Below, piece by piece: positions 48,030 through 60,189 of a stretch of DNA of 64,000 nucleotides. This DNA is from Nomia melanderi (Eukaryota; Arthropoda; Insecta; Hymenoptera; Halictidae). Numbering within the stretch: position 1 is the first letter of the stretch; every line of letters starts with the position of its first letter. The notes under the pieces were generated by a model, which saw only the letters and a program-made list of their open reading frames with translations, did not search any database and was not told where the DNA came from. A program made the translations under genes and the position numbers. The stretch spans positions 520,001 to 584,000 of the forward strand of contig NC_135003.1 of the NCBI RefSeq assembly GCF_051020985.1, in the 5' to 3' direction.

Positions 48030-48564
48030 AAAACGAAAAACATATTTCATTTCGCGCGCCTGCAACGCGCCTCTCCCCGAGCACGAGACAATTCTCGATA
48101 TCCCCGGCAACATCGTTTATTGCAGTCAATAAATTACAATTTCATTCTAACGACGAGGCACGCACCGGGTGGCTCTGCTTCGCGTACACCTTGTATAAGG
48201 TTTACAGTGACGCGAGCGAATCGGTGGTTATGCCGTACGCATATATTTTCAAACGTTAACGCACACATAAACGCGGCCGTTTCAGCGTGGCCGGTTCCTT
48301 TCTCACGAGCGCGCGCTTTTACAAGAGGAGGAGGCCCCCGCCGCCGCGAAACGCGTCGGGACGAGGCGTGTCTCGCTCGATTGTGCCCCCACGGGACGGA
48401 ATTGCTTTGTCGAGGCTCTCCGGTGGCTTTTGTCGAAGGCATAACTCCGACGATTCACACGCGGCCCACGGATTCTCGATCTTCGATGATGATCTTTCCT
48501 GGTGGCGCGAGCGCGGACGCGCGCATACCTCCACGTGGACGGTGGAGCTGCGGCTCCGTGTGTT
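48030..48564. promoter_or_regulatory. GC-rich island 29
   Basis: CpG-rich block up to the start of the tandem array. The 219-codon plus frame at 48018-48677, the longest in the window, is Arg/Ser/Pro-rich, overlaps 133- and 102-codon frames in other phases, and has no recognisable domain. I treat it as a composition artefact. Confidence 0.3.
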
Positions 48565-49886
48565 TGCCGTGGCCACGATCGCGCCTACTTTCTTCGTCGA
48601 TCGCGCGCACGAGGATCTATCGCCGACGCGTCCTTCGGTGGACCGACAGGTGGATGGCGGCGCTGATTTATTGCTAGTTAATTATTGAATAAGGTACTTT
48701 TCTGCTTGTTTAGGAGAATTCGTTTGTTTAAGTATGAAACACAGTACTGATTGTTGTGGCCACGATGGCGCGTTCGAGGATTTATCGGCTATACATACTT
48801 CGGTGGACCGACAGGTGAATAGCGGCATCGATTTTTGGGTAGTTAATTGTTCAGTAAGGTGCTTTTGTGCTTGTTTAGGAAAATTAATTTATTTAAATTT
48901 GAAAAGTAGTGATGATTGTTCTGGCCACGATGGCGAACACGAGGATTTATTGGCGAAGCGTGCTTCAGTGGATCGGCAGGTGGATGATAGCGTCCGTTTC
49001 TTGATATGTACTTACTTACTTATCCTTCAGCCGGCAGTATGATTTTTCAACAATGTGACAGTCAATATGGGTTACCTTGATTCTTCATTGTTGTGAGTTT
49101 TGTAAAAATCTGAAAAAATGTCGAGATACTTACTGTAGTTCTTGCAAAGGAACCTTTTCAACCAGCACATGCCCATTCTGATGAAACTTATGCGATACAT
49201 AAGACACTTCTCAAGAAAATATTCGACACGTATTTTTTCTCATCAATCAACATCCACTTTGAAGGATTGAAAATATTCGTCAAAGTTGAGGGTTAGAAGT
49301 ATATTTCTTACGATGTCTCTGAAACTAAAGGGTGTAGAAAAGAAATTTTCTTTTTAAATTGTTCGCTCCAAAATGAGCAATTTAGATGTCTTTATTGCGC
49401 CCCTCAGTTTCAGAAATATTGTAAAAAATATATCTTCAACCCTCAACTTCGAGGGATGTTTACGCTCGTTCAAAGTGGATGCTGGCCGATAAGACAAAAT
49501 ACATAATAAATATTTTCTTGCGAACTATATGCTACAGAAATGGCGCCTCGACCAAATCTTTATATCATTTTATAATACAAATTAAAAATCATGGTAAAAT
49601 TATGAATAAACGAGAGTTTCAGCAGGCCTTTAATGGTTCGTATGGGTAATAAAGGGTTAATTGTTGAATATCAAACTTTTATACGTGTTTGAACGAATTG
49701 TTTTCTTACGTTTGAAAATATGATGATTGTCGTGACTACGATAACGCGATTACTTCTGTTATGTTTGAAACACGTTGACGATGCTTGGAACTACGATGGC
49801 GCCTATAGTTTTCGAGAATCTCGGATCTATTGTCAACGCATCCTTCGCTTGATCGATAGGTACATAACTACTGATACTACTGAATA
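48565..49886 (+). repeat. About 165-bp tandem repeat, 3 clear and 2 eroded copies
   Basis: GGCCACGAT starts at 48571, 48758 and 48923; GGTGGACCGACAGGTG or a close variant follows in each copy. The first step is longer because of about 22 extra bases. Two weaker copies (TGACTACGAT near 49731 and GGAACTACGATGGCGCC near 49788) lie beyond a foldback element. In copies one to three the same frame reads EDL, then 6 residues, then SVDRQV, so the frame is kept although copy one ends in a stop after VNY. Confidence 0.75.
49211..49520. mobile_element. Foldback element with 115-bp inverted arms
   Basis: Left arm 49211-49326 and right arm 49406-49520 are inverted copies around a 79-base loop. Shared words, reading inward from each end, are CAAGAAAATATT, CATCCACTTTGAA, AAGTTGAGGGTT and TCTGAAACT. 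Fainter symmetry extends tens of bases further out. The outer boundaries and any target duplication are not clear. It lies within the tandem array. Confidence 0.7.
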
Positions 49887-50759
49887 ATAATATACGAACA
49901 GATAAATATTGATTATGATTATGTTTGCTTCAAGCATTTACAGATTCGTTAACGGGATACTTAACGGAACGATTCTACGCGTAAGCGCTTGGATTAGATA
50001 CGTGCGCGCTGTTACGTCATATCCAATGCATAATAATTATATAGCATACATTATACGGCATAATAATTATAATGTTCAAAGCAAGTATAGAGTCCGTAAG
50101 ATTCATCATTTAACAATCCTGCTTAACACGTAAGTGCTACAGTTGCTGAAACTATGTTGAAACAATACTGTCAAACTCCAATAATATTGAAACTCTGTCT
50201 ACCTTTTAGTTACACCATAAAGTTCTGTTAAGGGGTTATGTGAAATAAAATAATACACGCGTAGAGTATATCAGAGTAATAGTTATATTTATAAGGAGAT
50301 GTTAAACGGTGAAGAAACTATTGGTAGAACTCGGTGGTTACAAGACGGGCGCACAGTTAGAACTAAGTAAGGAAAAAACTGCCACGACAGTACATGCGTC
50401 TATACCTGGAGTACTCGCAGGCCCCAGACCCTAATTAACCAATAACTGCAAGGATGTGGGGTTTTCCAAAAAACGGTATAAGCATGGTAAATGCTTTAAC
50501 TTCAACAAGTTCAGTTGTTAAAATTATGATTAGTTTATTCTTCTCTTGAAATTTTATGAGTGATTTGTAATTCACCAGCAGTCCGAGAGACCGACTGTTT
50601 CACTTAAGGGTTAAACGATCAATCCTTTAAAGCCAACTATCAGTTAATCAGTTTAACACAAAATGCCTTATAAATCGCCTCACGCTGAAAAACCTTCCCC
50701 TTCTCTGCAACAGAAAGAAAAGGAAGAAGAAAAAAAGAAATAAATTCGATTCGCTCGAA
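49887..50759. other. AT-rich interval
   Basis: TTAACCCTTAAGTGAAAC (minus strand, near 50605) and AAGGGGTTATG near 50230 resemble TTAA-type ends but do not pair convincingly. Purine runs at about 50710-50745. Nothing else seen. Confidence 0.35.
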
Positions 50760-51620
50760 CAGTGCCGCATCTGCTCGATAGTTCAACCTGCTTCCGGAAG
50801 ATCCAGCCGACGCGATTCGTCGTAGCCGGCGACGCGAGTGCTCGTTACCACTAGGAAGAGGAAGGTGCCGCGTAAAACGCGAATATTTCTTTTCGTCTCT
50901 GGCTCTCTCCCTCTCTCCCTCTGCACACCCATCCCTTTCCATTCCTGCGAAATATGTCGAGTCAGACGCTTCCAGCCTAGCTCGCAGTCGTAACATCTGC
51001 CGTCGCTGATTGTTGAGTAGCGGTGCCCGCGGACGCATAGTTGGCTCGCGCGTAGCCGCGTGTCATCTTTCACCGCGGCGTGTTTTATTGCGTTTCGTCG
51101 CTAAATCATACCGTATACTTCTCCCGGTGAATTCCTGCGGACGCGCGAATTACACGGTTACGGGAGAAAGGGCCCCGATAGACGCGAAGACTCCACTTGT
51201 CGTTGATTTCACTTGTTCCGTTTCGATAGGCGATGCCCGAGCTGGCTCGGTTCGTCTGTTGGCTGCTAGACTGGGGTCAAACCATGGCGTCGCGTCACGG
51301 ACCGTCATCCGCGAGGAAAAATCAGCTACATACGTGATTGTCGATTCACCGCTAACACACCGACACGTACCATCCGCGAGGCCGGTTTTGATTCGCCGGT
51401 GACGATCGTCGTGACAAAGTATTCTTTCGGGAAATAACGCCCGGTACTTGGGCTTGACGATCGTGACGGGACCGGTGGCATGACCCCTAATACACGTCTT
51501 TATCGTACGCGGCTAGGATACCGACGAGTGAAATTGACAACGAGCCGTGTTGGGTGGTGCTTAACCGATGATGATATGCACGACTGATGGCTCGAAGTGT
51601 TCGCGACCCAAGAATGAAAG
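50760..51620. promoter_or_regulatory. GC-rich island 30
   Basis: Large CpG-rich block with overlapping plus (130 codons) and minus (96 and 132 codons) frames. A pyrimidine tract (CTCTCCC repeats) lies near 50905-50935. The size would fit a promoter region, but there is no TATA-initiator pair. The AT-rich part 51621-52215 shows nothing. Confidence 0.3.
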
Positions 51621-52215
51621 TTAACTTCGACCCCTCGTATTCCACTTATTTTCCGTACGATCGACTATCGAATATTTACGCTTTATTCGTTTAGTTTGAA
51701 ATCTTTGCGCTCTGAGTAGTTTTTGATACAATTAATTAACGGATGTCTGTGTTTTGTACTTTTAAGTTTAAGCCTTTGCCTTTTGTAAGTAATTGAATGC
51801 TTTGGCCGCTTGTTAGCTTAGCTATTTGTAAATAAATAGCTTTAATTTGTAACTTTTAAGGCTTATTTCTCTCATGGTGGATTGTTCTTTGAGCAAAGTT
51901 TTTAATGTTTAATAGAGACACAGGTGCAGGTGTTAACTATAAAAATTAATATTTTCTCAATTATATTATCTGGAAATCTGAAAACTCATTTCATTCAAAA
52001 CTAGTGGCTGTCCGAGTGACGTTTCTCAAGTCGCGCTAATCATATGCCCATCAAAACTTCAATTACCGGTAATAATTTAGATTCTCTTAATTACACTAAC
52101 TGGAAATCTTAGGATTCATTTCTCTTGAAACTTCCATTCCAAGCGAGGTTTCTAAAGTTATACTAATCACACACGTGCGAATACTCATCAAAACTTGGCT
52201 CATCAATAATAATTT

Positions 52216-52960
52216 AAATTCTCTTAATTATACCGGCTACTTCACGCATTGCCCAACTACAATGCGCGATGAAAAAGAGAATGGGCAGTGGGAATAGGTC
52301 GGAGCACTTTAGCAACTCATCACCAATAGAAGTCCAATCAGCCAACGCTGACTGCAAATCCGATAGGTTACGCTTTAGCGGTAATAATTAACAGGAAGAT
52401 TAATGATCCGCTGAATTATTACCACGTGTCACTGTCCATTAGCACTTAAACCGGTTCCACGATTCGGTCTAAAAATGTTCGTTTGGCAGCCGCTGTTGGC
52501 CGAAGATTGCGAACAAGGATCGGATTTGTTAGCGCACCGGCCCGGCTTCATAAAAGACCCGTTCCCTCCGCCAAAATTGCCTTTCGTCTTCGTTTTCGCA
52601 TTCGGACGGCCATTCGACGCCCATCGCGGGCTCGGGGCGCGACGAGTCAAGCCACCACGTGATTTATTGTCCATCACCCGCGAGTCAGCGCGGCCCGGGG
52701 CGCCCCCTGCCTCGTAAACACACGTCGCAAGATCGTCGAGCGCGGTTCGGCTGCCGGTGAACCGCAATAAACTTATATCGACTGACGTGTTTCGTACCAC
52801 CGAGCTGGGTCCCCCGTTCGGATGAGCTTGATTCATACTGGCGGTCGAAGGTACGGTCGGGTCACAATCAGTCACAATCTAGGACAGCGGTTCTCGACGC
52901 GTTCAGGGCGCAGCCAATTTCGGTGTGCTCTCCGTTCGAGCGGCGGAGAGTAAGTTGGCA
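52216..52960. promoter_or_regulatory. GC-rich island 31 with a 148-codon minus frame
   Basis: The minus frame 52875-52429 starts at an ATG. Its first half (residues about 14-50) has mixed composition (DISLLRFTGSRTALDDLATC) and its second half is Gly/Asn/Lys-rich. It could be a single-exon peptide, but no promoter or family feature supports it. CACGTG E-boxes lie at about 52423 and 52657. Confidence 0.25.
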
Positions 52961-53740
52961 TATACGGAGTAATCGTTTGTAATGCATGTGAAACTGAACC
53001 CCATTTACGCATAGAATGCTTCAATAAATTACATTAACCGTTTAGTCCCACGCAGCGCGATCGCACTCTTCGGATTTCACGTCGAAAAGACATACTTCAT
53101 TCGACCACTTTGTTAACCAGCTAACTGTATATGACAAGTATACATGTAATCTTAACCCTTCGCACGCGGAAGCCTTTGAACTATTAAATATTTAATTCTT
53201 TCAACAACGACTTATTTATCTTTTCAAATAAACATGTAGTTATTCTTCGTTTTACTGTAGTTTTTCATTAAAATCCGTCATAGATGAATTTGCCCCGCGT
53301 TTGATGAGAACAATTATGCATGATCACCCCGGGGGAGTACGTATAACCCACGTTTTATCATATACACGTCATTGCTCGATCTTATTAGGCGCCCTGTAAG
53401 ATCTTATTAAAACTGAATTCTACGGTTAATAGGTTAGCTTTGTTGAAATCATATAATTCACTGTCATTTCTCGTAAATTTTATGAAGTACTTGTCATCTG
53501 TAGCTTCCTTTCGCGCATCAACTAGTCTCAGTTGACGAGCAAATCGAATCTGCGGTTGTCTATAAATTTTCTACGATCAATAGACTTTCATTTGATTTTA
53601 TCGAATTGCTGTGTGAATCTTTCGCTTATTATAACGGATCGGTTCCATCATAGGTTTCTTGACTATTTATAGAAGTAAATTCATTATAGAGCAATAAAAT
53701 TTTATTTATTTCCTATTTTTTTCATATACGGACAGAGAAA
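52961..53740. other. AT-rich interval
   Basis: A lone TTAACCCTTCGCACGCGG at 53154 matches the end type at 7256. Nothing else seen. Confidence 0.4.
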
Positions 53741-53744
53741 TTTA

Positions 53745-53972
53745 CACTAGAACAACCGAGCGTTTAACGTGATATATGGTCTATAACGTATATGGTCTTT
53801 ATAAAAATTGTAACAATAGATTTTTTCGGTTCCTTCATATGTTTGTTATAGTATTCAAGTGAAACTATTTATTTTTCAAGTCGTTTCAGATATTTAACCC
53901 CTTTAAGATATTAATAATTGCGGAATAAGAAACCTGAAACCCGTCATTTTGACAGCTGCGATTGTTCTAGTG
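53745..53972 (-). mobile_element. CACTAGAAC-family MITE, 228 bp
   Basis: Ends CACTAGAACAACCG and, reverse-complemented, CACTAGAACAATCG match at 13 of 14 bases. Flanks TTTA and TTAG are one-base variants of TTAA. The interior on the minus strand shares TCTATTGTTACAATTTTTAT and TTTCACTT with 20048-20248, so the two copies lie in opposite orientations. Confidence 0.65.
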
Positions 53973-53976
53973 TTAG

Positions 53977-54914
53977 CCGAATTTGACTCGATGACTACAC
54001 GTTAGAATGTTAAGTTTCAGGTTAAGTGTGGAATTTACTGGATATGTTTATGCAGACGATTCCGTTTCTATCGTTCCATTGTGTCCACACTTTCGATTCG
54101 ATTCGATCCGGACACGCCTTCTTCGCTCCGCTCGCTTGTTATCAGTTAAGTGCTCGGCTACGTGAACCTGTTGAACGGTGTCCCGAACTTCATGAATGTT
54201 TCAGCGATGTTTGATTTCCTCGTTATCGGTGCCATCGTATGTTTCATGCATTTATGGAGCCTGTGACTGGTATCGAACGGAATATACAACGTTTAACTAA
54301 GAATAATGAAGTTCTTGCGCTTGGGTTGAGTTCATGGATTTGATACCAGGGCTGTTCGATAAGCGAAGAGACGAATGGGTGGTGGTTTTATTGGGCTCAT
54401 TCAATGAATCTTGTAATTTACTTGTCTGTTCCTGAAGAGTATTATGCTGTGATCGTATTCTGGAGAAGTGGACTCAACTTCGTGAATAAAATTTAATGAG
54501 GTGCTTGCTCCTATCTTCTTTAAAAGTATGTTACTTTGAAGATATATTGCCTCTAGTTCTTGAATAGAACTACTTTAAAAACTATTATAAAAACCAAAAA
54601 ATATCTTCCTGAAGGTTCCCAATCTTAGTGTAGAAGTTACTATGAAGACTTTAGATGGAAATTAATAAATATGAACAACGTTTGCTTCCTTTAAGATGAC
54701 ATAAGCAAATTATTTTTGATAAACTAGCTCCCATGACAACTAAACTGCAGACCTTTATTTACATTAAACTTCTTAGTAAAACAATTCGAAAAATATAATT
54801 ACGATAAAACAAGTGTTTTTCCTAAGAAGCATTAGGGAATTAAAATAATTAAAGTAATTTAAATTAAAAAGCACTACATTTGAAATATTTCACACATTTC
54901 CTCGTACTGTATGC
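53977..54914. other. AT-rich interval with a small GC patch
   Basis: The GC patch at 54055-54230 has a 62-codon frame without features. The rest shows nothing. Confidence 0.35.
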
Positions 54915-56489
54915 AACTTGCGCAGCACCACGCTATCAAATTTTCCATTAACACCTGGGAATTCGCAGTTCAGTGATAAGCAAACGTTCACGACAGATGT
55001 CGACGACCTGCGTTCTCGAATATCGACGAGCCCGAGAGAACAGGTTTCGTTTGGGATGCTAAACAGGAGCGAGGTGAAATTCAGCGGCGATTATGATGTC
55101 GTACAACAATGTGCGGTTTGCCTTTCGAATTACGACCGGCCAATTCGTCGAGTTAATTGCGAGTTCGGCGCAGTGTTCGTACCGAAATCCGGGCCGTGGC
55201 ACCTTTCCGTCGATCGATTAATCACACGGGAGCATGACGGTCTGTAATTAAATACCATCATTCGATGAAACGGATCCGTGGTCGCAACGGACGCGATTTC
55301 TCGATGTTTATTCGACCTTACCGCGGCCGGCAAGCCTGCAATTACGCCGGGCCGACGATCGATCCCCAAATTAGGTGATTGACAGCCCTGAACGCCCATC
55401 AGATCCTCTCAATCCGATCATCGACAGCGTTCTAGAGTACCGCGGGTTTTTGTTTTCGTTCGCCACCTTCAGCCCAATTCATCAGCCTGACTAAATATTT
55501 ATTCGACCATTTACCGTACGATAATTGCGCGCATTTCTCGGTCCCCGTGAATCGGCCGGGCCGATTCCGACGCCCGTTAACCCATATCGTGCATTGTCTA
55601 ATGAACTGTCTCGCGCGGACGTAGAAGAAGGCCAGCGTTTCTATTTGGAGAAATCGGTGCTTTCTATTTTTCACGAACCTCCCGAGCGCGGAGTCGAAAG
55701 CATCCGTGGCCGCGTTAAGTGTCACAGCTGTGTGTTTTTTATTTAGGACCGCGGAAACTTAATGAGATTACCGTTCCCGTTTTGGGCTGTCTGCCGCCGC
55801 TTTCTGCTTTGTTATCGCGATATCTTTCGTTTATGGGAGTTGGCATCTTAGATTACCTTAATAGCCTAAGCGAGACTCTTTTCATTTAGTTTAGCTAATT
55901 ATTGTCAAGAGAAACACTTTGGTACACGTAGTTGTAAAAGATTCTAATTCCTTATGCAAAACTATTTGAATATTTTCGTATACGACTATTCTTCGGGAGA
56001 GTTAAAGTTTCTTAATCTGGTGCTTTTCTTTGAAGAAAATTATATCTTTCGCAAGGATCTTGCTTTATAGAAAATTAAACAGTCTCCTATATAACATCCT
56101 CCTTCAAGATAATCAGAATTTATAAATAGTGAAGTAATAACAAAATTATTTAAAAACCATTGTCTCGTCTCCAAATTTGAATAAAAGTTCTAAATAACCA
56201 AAACAACAGGCGCTTCAGCAATGTGTCAACAATTATACAAAAATACTTTTCTGTAATTTCATTCACTCTTAAATAATTCTAACGCATTGACCGCAACGTC
56301 ACCCACACACATGTGACAACTTTTTGTGATATAAATACTATCATTTATTTACAGATACAAATTATCTATAGAATCTTTAGAATCGAATCAAATTTCGTTG
56401 GCTCTACGAGATGCAAGAAAGTTGACAGAGCAATCTCTGTGAAAAATCTTAACTTTTCAATTTTTGTTTCCTTAAAACATTTGCTATGA
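54915..56489. promoter_or_regulatory. GC-rich island 32, then AT-rich spacer
   Basis: The island (54915-55850) contains several TAATTA/TTAATT words near 55140-55250 within CpG-rich DNA, a homeodomain-type cluster. Frames of 73-109 codons overlap on both strands. In the spacer, TAACGCATTGACCGC near 56280 resembles the MITE end at 473. Confidence 0.3.
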
Positions 56490-57030
56490 TTATATAAGTA
56501 ATTTGACGAGTGCCGAATAACATATCAATGCGCAGGGAGAGCAATCCACGCGCGTTCAGTCGGACAGGCGTTGCTACCCTCGAATGGCTGGCTACTATAA
56601 AGACATTACAACAATAATTGTCCACGGATCACAGGCCAGCGATCCAGGGTCTCTGGTTTCCCTGGAATCTGCTAAAATCCACGTTCCGTCCGTAGGAGGG
56701 GCGAACCAGTGGACCGAATCGGCGCAGAGCCAGATAATTTTCTCGTCCTCCCCCTTCGGCCCCGTGCCGCCTCCTCCGCCTCTGACCGTGCTTCCACCGG
56801 TACGCTTTTAATTGACCCACGAATCGCACGCTATCATTCAGATCTAAGCGATCGTGGCAATGACCCGGTGACCGTAATGATCACGTAACGATCGACCACC
56901 GGTGAGTTAGATGAGATAACGAGCCGTGATATCTGGAATCCGAGTTCGTGAGCAACCGTGCCGCGCTGACTGATTCCACGGAGGGAATCGTAGCCGATGG
57001 TAGACAGTGCACCGGTGCGCAACATGTACG
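56490..57030. promoter_or_regulatory. GC-rich island 33
   Basis: Contains GTCACC/GGTGACC words and GTAATGATCACGTAACGATC near 56874-56893. The plus frame 56584-56811 ends in a Pro run before GTACGC, but the upstream acceptor context is poor. Confidence 0.25.
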
Positions 57031-57320
57031 CATATACAGGGTGTACCGAATTTAATCCTTAAACTATCAATTATCATTGGATAATACGTCCCAGAGTAAT
57101 TCAGAATTTCAATTAGACTAACACGACAGCTGCTTGAATTGCAGCGTTGTCTATATCAATGGTAGGTTGGCGTCTATTCTATGAAATAAATCGATTATTT
57201 GATTTAGTGATACGGTTATTCTATTATTTGAACTTTTTCTTACAGTTTACGCCTGGTTATTCATTTTAACTTAATCTTGTTCCGAAGTACAAGGAAAAGA
57301 TTAAATAGTCTAAAGATTAA

Positions 57321-57563
57321 CACTAAAGCTACCGGCAAATTAGAGTGAATTGTATACTTCAAATTTTTATAAAAATTAAAACAATACGTTTCTTGAGATT
57401 CGAAGAGTCTCCTAATCTTGTGCCTGTATAAATACACAAATTTAATTTAAAATCTCTCGTTGAAACGCCTTCATAAATTACTGTAAAATAAAAATTCTAA
57501 AATGGGTCAATTTGATGTCAATTGAAAAAATCGATGTTTATAGAAAGTTCAACTGTTATCTTA
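57321..57563 (-). mobile_element. CACTAGAAC-family MITE inside the CAGGGTGT element
   Basis: TTAA at 57317-57320 is followed by CACTAAAGCTACCGG, then by TTTTTATAAAAATTAAAACAA, matching the order of the 53745-53972 copy. ATGGGTCAATTTGATG near the right side corresponds to CCCGTCATTTTGACAG of that copy. The right end abuts the next TTAA at 57564. Confidence 0.5.
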
Positions 57564-57567
57564 TTAA

Positions 57568-57950
57568 CCCCTTGCTCTATGATTGATTTCTTAACTATGA
57601 TCGATACAACTATTTTATTGTTGATCATTCATTAGGATAGGAACAAATTTGAATGCTTCTTTGTGTACGTTTATTCCAAAGGTTAACGATTGCTAATAGA
57701 ACAATAATTAGTTTATGTTAAACAAAAGATGAGTAACACTTGTAAATGTACAGAGATGCAGTTCGCATTACTGCACACAGAAGGTCGATCCTGTTTATCT
57801 AGCCTATACATACATACTTTTTATCGCGTGGTGATAATTTCATGTCGTAAGTATGTCTGAATCGTAATACAATAAAAAATTGTTATTTAATATACTCAAT
57901 TCCTCATTTGAAGCTTAACAGCGATATACAATTGAATTAACGTTTTGTTA
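57568..57950. mobile_element. TTAACCCCTTGC-type element, right end unclear
   Basis: TTAA at 57564-57567 is followed by CCCCTTGCTCTATGA. The interior resembles 44561-45109 by eye. The right boundary could be the TTAA near 57938 and is not fixed. Confidence 0.4.
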
Positions 57951-58056
57951 AACTCCCTAGCAGAGTATTTGTTAGCGAATTTTATATAACATTTCTTTCT
58001 ATTCTGTACCTGGATTAAGTTCTTACAATTTAGCTGTTCAAGTTAAGCACACCCTG

Positions 58057-59159
58057 TATAGACATACACATGGGTAGACCGTATTTCCGTAGATCTTATC
58101 TCATGTGAAACAGATCAGCGCCGGTGCAGGATCGGGATCCGCGGCGCAGCCTGCTCGACCGGTATCGTCCTTTTCAACCGGCTGTCGTCGAAATTGATTC
58201 CTCGGCGAGCCAAGACACGGGGGACGTTCCTTTTCGAAATCTTCGTTAATTAATCTAATCGAGAACGGCTGGGGTGGCCGCGAACCCGCGCGTCCCGATA
58301 CCGGCACGGACGAATCAATACGGCTATTTGTCAGTGTCCTATCGGATCCACGATTGCTTATTGCCGGTATCGGATAACCATCTCGAGGCGTTTAATTATG
58401 TCCGGCCGGCGATACTTCGTGCGGACGGTCAGTTCAAGGTACACTTGATTTTGCTCGATGAATTTCGCGTGCTTTTTGGGATCGTGCTGGAGATAGGCTG
58501 AAATGTTCTACTGTGAAAGTAGTTGCCAGGATTTTTAGTCTTTTGTTCTCGCGGGGTTTAACTTTTTGTTTTATAATATATTGTAACCTTGTACGTTTTA
58601 TGCTTGCCACTGTAATTATTACTGTTAAATAGAGTTCCTGTAACTTTTTCTTTATGAACGTTAAAAACAAATGTTCTTCACAGTAAATTCATTAGTTTTA
58701 GAAATTAAAGTAAATTGGCGAAAAGAAATATTTAGTGTTGGGTTTACCAGATTATGTGTACTTTTATTTTATTATATTTAATTAACTCTCCAAAATTTTT
58801 AAAAATTTTTTTACTTTGGATAAGCGTATGAATTGAAATAATCATCGTCGCTAAGGTATAATTTTACTATACCCGACACAGATTGGATTCTGAAAAATAT
58901 AGTCTTCAAAAAATTACTTTTTATATGAAAGATATACATCAAATAAACCAAAACTGAAATTACAATTCATTCCCTTCCCTCAGAAACGAACCGCAAATAT
59001 CGCTTGCTTGGCGTTCTAAAAATGAATGACTACATTAACTTTAGAAAACAGGCAAATCAATTCGATATATAGATTCAATCCTTTACAACAAGCGACCGTA
59101 AAAGTAATTACGCAAGTTTCTAATCGCAGATAGTTAAGTCACCGCAAGCATAACGAATG
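58057..59159. promoter_or_regulatory. GC-rich island 34, then AT-rich spacer
   Basis: The island lies at 58090-58490 and carries TTCGTTAATTAATCTAATCG near 58241 (homeodomain-type cores). The spacer to 59159 shows nothing. Confidence 0.25.
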
Positions 59160-60189
59160 AAATATCACATTATTTCTTCTGCGCGGTGTTCGGAACACGT
59201 GAAACGAAGCTCGAATATTGAAAATGAAGCTGGATTCGTGGTCACGTATTGAACTTGATCCCATCCTCGGACGGTGGCTCGCGTCCTGTAATGGAACACG
59301 CGATAAACAGGCTAGAAAACAGGCGACACGTGAATCGTGGCACGGAATGAATTCATCGGGAAGAAGAAAAGACGTCATTACCGGCACTCGTTCCCTCTTG
59401 TTCGCGGCCGACAGCGGTAGCAGTACAATTTCTAAATCTCTAAATTACCGGCGGACGTTTATTATCGGAAGAAAGGCACTTAATTTGTACGAGCAACCGC
59501 TGTTATAAAAGAGAACCGTTCGTTCGTTAAAACGTTCCTGAAGTGGTGTTGCGTGCCTCATAAATAAGAGGGGAACGGAGGTCGGCCATTGCCGAGACCA
59601 CGGGTACGCTCTTGTTCCACGCTATTGTCCTCTCTTCTGGTTACGACTACTGTTCCTTATGATTATCATTGATTAATGATTTTTTTCGCTAATCTTCGTG
59701 GATACCTGTTTATAGTACGAGGTTGCTTTTATTTTCATCGTGATATGCGGAACAAACCGCAACTACCACTGTAACTCTTAATGTCTTCACGACTAAAAGT
59801 TTAATATTGTTTGTTCTATCAGTACGTTTCGTAGAAGCGGATTATGAGATTGTAGGTGATATAGCAATCTGGTTTTCGTTCCTTTATTTGAATCATTTTA
59901 TGAATGATTCCATTTGTAAATGACCAGTTAACAAATTTTACGAGCGTGTAACAAGTACAAAATCAGATATTTCATACAGGATTATACCCAAAGAATTGCT
60001 TAAGCTCATTTATTATTGCAATAAAATTTTAATACAATTGTCTGAGCACAAGTTTCTGTTCAGTACCCTGTTTTTAATCTGAGTTTACGTAAGTATATAC
60101 CACGTCGCTGCGCTTCATATTTGAAATTACAGAAACGCGTCTATGAATTCCTAGTTAAATATAGGGAACATTATCAAAAAATTACTAAA
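59160..60189. promoter_or_regulatory. GC-rich island 35, then AT-rich spacer
   Basis: The island at 59160-59620 has two CACGTGAA words (59197 and 59330 region). Opposed 82- and 96-codon frames are shadows. The spacer shows nothing. Confidence 0.25.

Larger units (their letters stand above)
57037..58056. mobile_element. TA-flanked element with CAGGGTGT ends, carrying nested insertions
   Basis: TA then CAGGGTGTACCG on the left, and CACACCCTG then TA on the right, give inverted ends of CAGGGTGT flanked by TA. The 1020-bp span contains two TTAA-type elements (57321-57563 and about 57568-57950). Without them the original element would be only about 390 bp. No transposase is visible. Confidence 0.55.

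Noticed and set aside
48018..48677. 219-codon plus frame, longest in the window
   Set aside because: Arg/Ser/Pro-rich, overlapped by other long frames in different phases and on the other strand, no domain, and lies in a CpG-rich island where stop codons are rare.
56635..56802. Possible exon with a proline run ending at GTACGC
   Set aside because: The acceptor lacks a pyrimidine tract, the minus strand is equally open, and the Pro run follows from a C-rich stretch.
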